A DNA stretch of 64,000 bases from Zygaena filipendulae. Taxonomy: Eukaryota; Arthropoda; Insecta; Lepidoptera; Zygaenidae. Positions within the stretch are counted from its first letter, which is position 1. Each line of letters starts with the position of its first letter. The DNA lies in NCBI GenBank assembly GCA_907165275.2, contig OU015651.1, positions 6,532,501-6,596,500 of the forward strand. Reading direction: 5' to 3'. Under the pieces are notes generated by a model, which had not been told where the DNA came from, did no database searches, and was given only the letters and a program-made list of their open reading frames with translations. The translations under genes were made by a program, and so were the position numbers. Positions 57,163-64,000 of the stretch are shown in pieces.

Positions 57163-59929
57163 GGATTTAATTTAGTCACACACAATTATTTTGTAGGTGT
57201 CACTACTGTCTAAGGTGTCTAAACGTCGGCAGGGCCACAGGTGTTGTTTTCGAACTAATGCCCGTTTTCGCCAACATCCCCTACTACCACATATAAGTAT
57301 GGGATCCTTCACTTAAAAGCTTCCCTAAAACAGCCCCTAAATTAAATTTATAGTTGGTATGTACGCGTATACGCTTAGGCGACCCCTAACAGTCGGCGAA
57401 ACAGATACAATCTTCTAACCTAGTGTTTGAGGATCCCGTTAACTTAGGGAATTTCGGTGAAATCGGGCATAAGTCACTTAAACAGTTCCTGACTCTGATG
57501 TGGTTTCAAAGACTGGTTATTTCACACCTAAATCACATTTTTATGATCCCACCTTAATAGATATTTATGTAATTCTATTATTGGAAAAATCGTATATTTA
57601 AGTAATTTGATTACTAAAAGAATAACATTTGAGCTATCTTATATTAATGTGAGTTGTATGTAAGTCAAAGGTTAATCAAAATAATGGGAAGGTGAAAATG
57701 TTTTTTCATAATTATTATGTTTTGTGCTTTCACTAAGTTGACGAAGCAGGACTTCTATTTCCGTGTGTAGTTACAGGAAAGTTAATAGCTTCTCGATTGT
57801 TAAGGTCTGCATACCATCTATTATTTCATCAGCTATGTAAATGCACAAAATCCAACTGATGGATATTTATAAGAATAATACTTATACCTATGCTAGTTAA
57901 GGTATGTAAATCTCCGATAAACTGTTTATTATTGTAATTTAAATGCCAACACTAAGGAAGGTTTTAGACCTACGTAAATTAAATGTTTCATTCGTTTGCA
58001 TAGTATACCATCATTGCAATAAAGACCAAAAAGTGAAAGAATATTGCAATAAAATTGTTATTTGTTTTAATAAGACTGGGTAGTGAAATAATGTACCTAA
58101 ATTAGTCTTATAACTCTTACATAAGTATTCACTATGTTGATAAAATTGATATGTCACAGGATGATAGCAAGAGCTAGGTGTAACTAAGTTTAGCCATCTA
58201 AAATAGTATGATGTTTTTGCCTGCAGGCTAAGCAAGCAATCTAAGCAATGAACGTAGAAAAACATGGATCATCAATCATTTTTACCCAAACACGTACGTA
58301 CTTAGTTACCTACATTAAACGCACAAATAAAACTCGAACTTTTTTTTTTTAATTTGAGTTCCAACTTCGATGTAAAAACCGCTTTCGAGTATAAGGTCAT
58401 TTTCTAGCGCAAAGTGCAAGGTCCATGTTTTCCTCGGTCGCCGCTTTTAGGCTGGCAAGATGCTGCTCTTGCTGTCTCTTGCAACTGCATTAAGCAATGT
58501 GTAGGTAAATTTTGTGTTGAACTACAAATACCTACTTAGTAGTAAACTTTATGGATAGGTAGGTATTTTTAATTAATCAACATACCCAAACAACAGAATG
58601 GATTTTGTTGAATACAAAGAGACATCAACAGAGAATCGAAAAACGAAATTCACGTGGGTGAAGCCGCGATAAAATAGCTAGTAAAAATAAAAATCAACCT
58701 TTGTCGATTGAATTTTCGTCCAGTTGTAGAATTTTTGCATCTTACACCTGACAACACCAATGATGGCCGATAATACTCTTAGATTGCAGTGATTGCAGAT
58801 ATTTTGTAGTACCTTATGTTACACTTTTTATACGCTTCAAAAAGAAACCTTTCAAAGTTAATTTACCATTTTAATGCTTTGTGCAGGATCACTGACTTAA
58901 AAAAACATTTGTGAACATTTCAGTAGTGCCTATTTCGTCGCTTCCAACACTTAATAAGAAATGATTAATGTATACTTGGTATTTATGGATAAATTCTGAA
59001 ATATTATAGTTTTGTACTAAATATGTACCTAGATGAATATCAGTTTGAAATATTTTTACTAAATTGTTTATAAGTTTATATAATCTATGAGTATTAGACA
59101 TGAAATGTTAAAACTGCAGGCATTACAAGTGCCTTGGTGCATGAATGTTTGTGTAAAGTGCACTTTATCTATATCGTTAAAACTACATCTTCGTACTTTT
59201 TGGTTAAATAAGATTTGATGTCGTTTCCCCCGAATTCACAACGATAGGGCGGAAAAAATTAAAATAAAATGGTAGAACTTATAAAACACTATTATCTATA
59301 TAAAAGAAAAACAATTTTAAGCGTTTCGCCCCAACTACGGATCCCATGAATTTTATTTGATTTTGATTTATGTGGGTAGTTTTTGTATGCCTAATTGCCA
59401 AGTAGCTTTGTATGTCTTAGGTAGTATAATTTGTTAGATCGTTAGTCTGTGAATTAATAATTCTGAGGACATTAAATGCACTGTGATAGGTACTCTCACA
59501 CGAGAAGTCGGTACCTACTATCGAATCTGATGTGGTTACATAGGGTGTTGGAGTGCATTCAAATACCTCAGCAATGCCAAGCGTTTACAAACTAATGGTT
59601 TTTACAATTAGGTACACGGTGACATAATGTATAAGCTTCTTGTTAATTAGTAATTACATAATATGATAATAATCCAGTAAGGTACACCTAAGACCACAAA
59701 CTGTAAACGATTTTTATTTATGGTAAATTACATATATTTTATTTATTAATTCGGTTCCCAAAGTATTATACTCCCATGTTGTTACTCTTATATTTATTTT
59801 TAAATACACACTTTAAGCACATTCCTTGTTATTTATTTTTCCTTTACGTAGTTACTTATAAAGCTTCAAAATAACAGGCAAAGATAACGCAATACTTTTT
59901 TATTTTATTACCTAAGTTTAAAGACCGCA
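57163..59929. other. Gene-free spacer
   Basis: AT-rich DNA with no supported gene. A repeat A fragment lies at 58600-58682. A short signal-peptide-like reading (MLLLLSLATALSNV) at 58459 ends at once in a stop. Confidence 0.45.
58600..58682 (+). repeat. Repeat A fragment
   Basis: Only the plus-sense end is recognisable: 'aacgaaattcacgtgggtga' then 'agccgcgataaaatagctag'. Confidence 0.45.
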
Positions 59930-60486
59930 GGGCCCTGATTTAACTATGAAACTTGGTATGACCAACAACATTGCTTGCCCATAACGCGCGTTTGTAACAT
60001 GACCTAACGCTCTAGATGAAAAAAAAAATCCTAAATTATTTTGCCAATACAAGTAGGTAAATATCACTGATTAGTATGCAGGTGCTTCCGCGTGGAATAA
60101 TTTTTATAGTGCTGGCTGTTGAGAATGTGTGTGTAGCTGACACTCGACAGCTAGACTGTAAAAGAAAGCAATGACATTCAATACACAAATTAACTAGACT
60201 TATGTCTAAAGATTCAATAACAAAAATTCTAGCAGAGAGAAGGTAATCACTACGTTTTCTAGTACCTCAAAGATTTACGAGATGCGATAAATAAAATATA
60301 TAGGTACTTAAGTACCTAGTTATTTGTGTAAAATCGCGTTTTATTAAAAAAAAAAAATTTTGGTAGATTGTTCGTTTGGGTTTAAAGATGTTTTTTTGAA
60401 GTGAAACTTCTTTGGGCACGGTGGGAAAACCATGGATGGTACCTTACGGTTTCACGGTGTGATAAGCTCATAGTGAATTAGGGCTC
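59930..60486. mobile_element. MITE, family C, long copy
   Basis: Ends gggccctgatttaactatga and ctcatagtgaattagggctc. At about 557 bp it is over twice the size of the other copies, so it likely carries an unrecognised internal insertion. Confidence 0.55.
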
Positions 60487-60659
60487 AGTTCAGTTACCCA
60501 AGTTCAGCTCTGAAGCTGAGTCTGAACTCTACCACGGATCGCGAGCGCCAGAGTGACTGTTTTGTATAATATAAGATTAAACTTACTCTTCTATAGGTAC
60601 TAATTATACTCTTTATAAAATAAACAATGTACCGAGTTTTATTCACGACCCGTATCAAT

Positions 60660-60845
60660 AGGGATGTTAACTACTATTGAAAATCAAAATTCTAATTAGT
60701 TAGAAAATAAAAAAACAATAGACACGTATTTTTTGCTTTTTTAAATAAATTAATATATACCTACAGAGATAAAGCGCATTAAAGTTTAGGATGAGGAGGT
60801 CGTGACGTCACTAACCGCAAAACCGCCATACAAACTGTCAGAATA
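60660..60845 (+). mobile_element. MITE family B, truncated
   Basis: Left half only, ending just after 'atacaaactgtcagaatagt'. One TGACGTCA at 60803-60810. The retained part is nearly identical to the copy at 63533, including the 'taggatgaggaggtcgtgac' variant, so the two are recent relatives. Confidence 0.7.
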
Positions 60846-60904
60846 GTCTTTCAATCTGTATAAAGCTAATCCTAATCCTATCGAATGTTATTAAATGTAA
60901 TATA

Positions 60905-61108
60905 ATGTGAGTTTCTTTGTTTTATTGTTTGTTACGTTCTTACTTCTTAACTACTCAACTGATCATCATGAAATATTCCATAGATCCTACACGTTGTCAG
61001 GGGTACAGACTGTCTGAAAAGGACATAGGGTAAAGGGTTTTTATCCTTAGTTTTTATATGTATAATTATGAAATTAACGCGGATGAAACTGCGGGAAACG
61101 GCTAGTAA
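60905..61108 (+). repeat. Repeat A copy
   Basis: Plus-sense, ends 'gatgaaactgcgggaaacgg'. Confidence 0.6.
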
Positions 61109-61455
61109 TATTTTGTATATCCGACGAATAGTGTCGGGCTCAGGAACGCGCGCGTCTTTTTCCAGGTTAATGAGCTACTTTACAGTAGGTACTTAGTGAC
61201 TTATTTCTTTTTGTTCTTTCATTGTTGCAGTAGGTATAGCTATTGTTGGTGCTACAACACAAGTTGCAAAGATGAACACACACTTTGCAGTTGCACCTGC
61301 ATGCCTACAGCCGTAATTTACAGGCAAAGACATTCTGTAAAACCGACTTCCAAAAACACAAAACTGAAAAGCTAAAAATAAAATGCTAAAATTAACAAAA
61401 TACCGATTTAATCCAAAAGACAATAACACACGTAATATTATTATTGGTTTGTGCT

Positions 61456-61604
61456 ACCACTGATCGGTTTGAATTCGGTGACAAGCCCGCTGGTGTCTGC
61501 CCACTTGGGTTGTCCTGCTCACGAAGAGCTGGTGGCGGGAGTCGACTTAGCCCATCTACCCCCTCCATATTTGGCTTGTCACCGACTTCATACCGATCAG
61601 TGGT
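61456..61604. mobile_element. Foldback element, 32-bp arms
   Basis: Arms 61456-61487 and 61573-61604 (ends ACCACTGATCGGT ... ACCGATCAGTGGT) differ at two or three positions. The interior is more GC-rich than its flanks. Both strands appear open across it, which is a by-product of symmetry rather than a gene. Confidence 0.7.
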
Positions 61605-62261
61605 CATTTTAATTTTCTTAATTTTTTGTTATTGTTTTGTAAACTGATATTTTTAAAGCATGTGATTGGTAATAAAAACTATTCTATTCTTGTACTCCGA
61701 AAACCATTACCGGGAGGCGGGACATTGTACACTGTAAAATACAACAAAATTACCTATTTTTTATTAAAAAGAAAAAGGAAACCAACGCCTTCACCTCCCG
61801 CCAAAAAGCCTTGCTTGCATGTCAATCTTTATCTTCTATATACAGTAAATTGAAGGCTATTTTATTTACCTACAATAAACGTTTTAACACAGCTTTTTAT
61901 GAAGTCATTTACGTTTTATATTAAAATTTAGTCCTTTTATATTCAAAGAAACGTTATTACCACCTATTTAATCAAAGATTACCACGTACCTACCTACCTA
62001 TATCTACCTACGCATATTTTATAAAATTGGTTTGGCTGGTTTCAACCAAGTAATAGGTAAGCATAAAAATGTGCGATAAACTGGATGTGCGCCGTGGTTT
62101 CACTCTTTTCGCCTCTTAAAAGTTGAATTTTCAAATATCCAAAGATTCAGTTGGCAGTCAGAGAGAAAACACAGGACGAGGCGAAACTCGGCGCTCCTTT
62201 AACAATGCAGGTAACTAGGTACCTAGTATAAAGTTAAAAAAAGGTAGAAACATCGTCACTA

Positions 62262-62436
62262 CATTCTTATCCTTAAAGACGAATGTGAGTCTATTTGTTT
62301 GTTACGCTTTCACGCATCAACTACTCAACCGGTCATCATGATCAGCATACACGTTGTTAAGGGTAGGTAGACGGAGTATTTTTTATCCCGGAATTCCCGC
62401 GGGAAATCCGAAATTAAGGCGGAGAAGAGCTGGTAA
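62262..62436 (+). repeat. Repeat A copy
   Basis: Plus-sense, 'gtttgttacgctttcacgca' through 'ttatcccggaattcccgcgg' to 'ggcggagaagagctggta'. Confidence 0.6.
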
Positions 62437-63066
62437 AACATAATTATGTATCAACTCATATTCGTATTTATGGCTTGCAGCTGCAATGAACAAGATGCAA
62501 AAATCGATCAAGAGCGGTAGATACCTATAGGTATAGCTAAGTTTTCTACATGCCCAGACAAAATAACTATGTACCTACCTAGTATAAACTAAGTTGACAA
62601 TCTAGTCGTTATCGCTATAGAAAACTAAGAAACTTATAGTCATATCACGTGGTCACGCAATAATATTTAGTTTTGATGAGAGGGTAGTATTTAAATTTTA
62701 AAGTTTTATTTTATCCTCGTCGTTAATATTACCTACTTAAATAAAAGTAGTAGTAGTAGGTAAGTTCATACGTAGGTACCTATACTCACCGTAAAATATA
62801 CCTAGGGACATCAACATTTTGTATTTGCCGAAAACTTTCAAGTTCGGGGACGCACTCGCCGCTTTTAGGGTAACGGGCAAGTAAACAACCGCAGAATAAA
62901 TAATAGGCGGTGAATTTCTTTATTCAGCTGCTGTAAAGTTATGTATGTAGGTCATTGGTTTACTAATGTAGATAGGTAAGTATAGTGTGAAAGTATTTAT
63001 CAATGGACGACAGACTTGCCTTGACGGACGGTGGGTCATAATATAAATTGAATGAAGTATATACCT

Positions 63067-63922
63067 ATTATGTTACAGTTACAACTCGTTTTTAGTTAGA
63101 ACGCGTTTTCCCAAGTTAAAACTCGTAGTTTTACAACTAGTTTTACTAAATAACCTTTGTTAAAACTAGAATTTACCACTGATACATTAATTGATTTTCA
63201 GATAAAACCAGTAGTCACTCCGAGCTTTTGTTAAAACTAGCACTAGAGAAACTCTCCCCGATCTTCTTGAGTTTGCATGTCGATAAGATCGACTTGGCAA
63301 CGGCTGTTCATTTCAAAATGTAGTACGTAAATACCTACAAATGGTCAATCATCATCATGGTTGTCACCATTTGTTTATGGCGCTTACAAACCTAACCTAA
63401 CCAAGAATGTCGGGGTGCTCTACGCCCTGCCTATGGCCATTTTAGGAAAAAGTGGTCGGAGCAATTTTAACTGACTTGCTTCGGAAAAACGTGTTTTGTC
63501 TAGTAAGAACTAGTTTTATCTGATATTCAATTTTGACTACTATTGAAAATCAAAATTCTAATTAGTCCGTCAGTTAGAAAATAAAAAAACAATAGACACG
63601 TATTTTTTACTTTTTTAAATAAATTAAAATACTATACAGAGATAAAGCGCATTAAAGTTTAGGATGAGGAGGTCGTGACGTCACTAACCACAAAACCGCC
63701 ATACAAACTGTCAGAATAGTGACGTCACGCGAAATTTCAACTCAATATATCGCCGTTATTTTTTGATTATGTAAAAAAAAGAAAAAATACGTGTCCAATA
63801 TTTTTTAATAATCTACAAGACGGACTAAAAAATAAAAATTAGTCAACATGCCCATTCTACGAGTAGTTCTAACTAGGGACAACGCGTTCTATCTAAAAAC
63901 TGGATTTCAACTGTAACATAAT
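63067..63922. mobile_element. TIR element hosting a family B MITE
   Basis: Ends ATTATGTTACAGTTACAACT and the near-complement of ATTATGTTACAGTTGAAATC form about 45-bp imperfect inverted repeats (both with TAGAACGCGTT). The family B copy at 63533 sits inside. No transposase is seen. Confidence 0.65.
63533..63860 (+). mobile_element. MITE family B with two CRE-like palindromes
   Basis: Complete copy, 'gactactattgaaaatcaaa' to 'agtcaacatgccc'. TGACGTCA at 63676-63683 and 63720-63727. Nested in another TIR element. Confidence 0.8.
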
Positions 63923-64000
63923 ACCTACCCACATCAAACCAAAACAATGTTCAATAACAATGTCACCATTTTTTTTTATTAGAATATTTTGTTTAGGTGA

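Noticed and set aside
58459..58503. Signal-peptide-like start MLLLLSLATALSNV
   Set aside because: A stop follows at once and the only donor-like site is poor. No downstream exon is evident.
61444..61647. Overlapping open frames on both strands
   Set aside because: They arise from the symmetric arms of a foldback element.

Overview
The window looks like one continuous piece of lepidopteran (moth or butterfly) nuclear DNA. I infer this from the gene structures (short exons, GT-AG introns), the AT-rich spacers and the many short interspersed repeats of a kind I associate with Lepidoptera. I cannot name the species. All four protein-coding genes lie on the + strand.

Layout. (1) 1-3461 is non-coding and repeat-rich, probably the upstream region of the first gene. 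(2) 3496-28245 holds C3G (RAPGEF1), a Rap1/Ras-family guanine nucleotide exchange factor. I could assemble 23 phase-consistent coding exons giving about 1,099 residues. They carry an N-terminal helical region, four proline-rich CRK-SH3-type motifs, a REM (RasGEF-N) domain and a CDC25 catalytic domain. Two candidate in-frame microexons (24 and 12 nt) sit in its introns. (3) 28246-36284 is intergenic: a hAT-like MITE with a clean 8-bp target duplication, then old repeats and featureless AT-rich DNA. (4) 36393-40391 and 44071-50528 are two tandem astacin (M12A) zinc metalloproteases sharing exon phases and three identical exon lengths. The first is compact (290 residues). The second has a Leu in its Met-turn and a 458-residue, cysteine-free, hydrophilic C-terminal tail from one large exon. 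(5) 53842-56004 is an intronless LRSAM1-type E3 ubiquitin ligase (LRR, coiled coil, SAM, RING). It is preceded by a tandem duplication carrying a conserved hairpin. (6) 56005-64000 holds transposable-element remnants and no gene I can support.

Mobile DNA is dense. There is a decayed Tc1-type transposon with TA duplications, a tRNA-derived SINE, several LINE 3' ends, and about 30 copies or fragments of one 150-300 bp repeat (repeat A). A MITE family carries paired TGACGTCA (CRE-like) palindromes, and a second MITE family has GGGCCCTTATTCACTATGAC ends. Several one-off inverted-repeat elements are present, some clearly nested in other repeats.

The genes do not form an operon or an evident shared pathway. 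C3G is a cytoplasmic signalling protein, the astacins are predicted secreted proteases, and LRSAM1 acts in ubiquitin signalling and endosomal or xenophagy pathways. The only functional cluster visible is the astacin pair, which I read as a local duplication that has diverged. Exon boundaries were read by eye from splice signals and phase; no transcript evidence was available.
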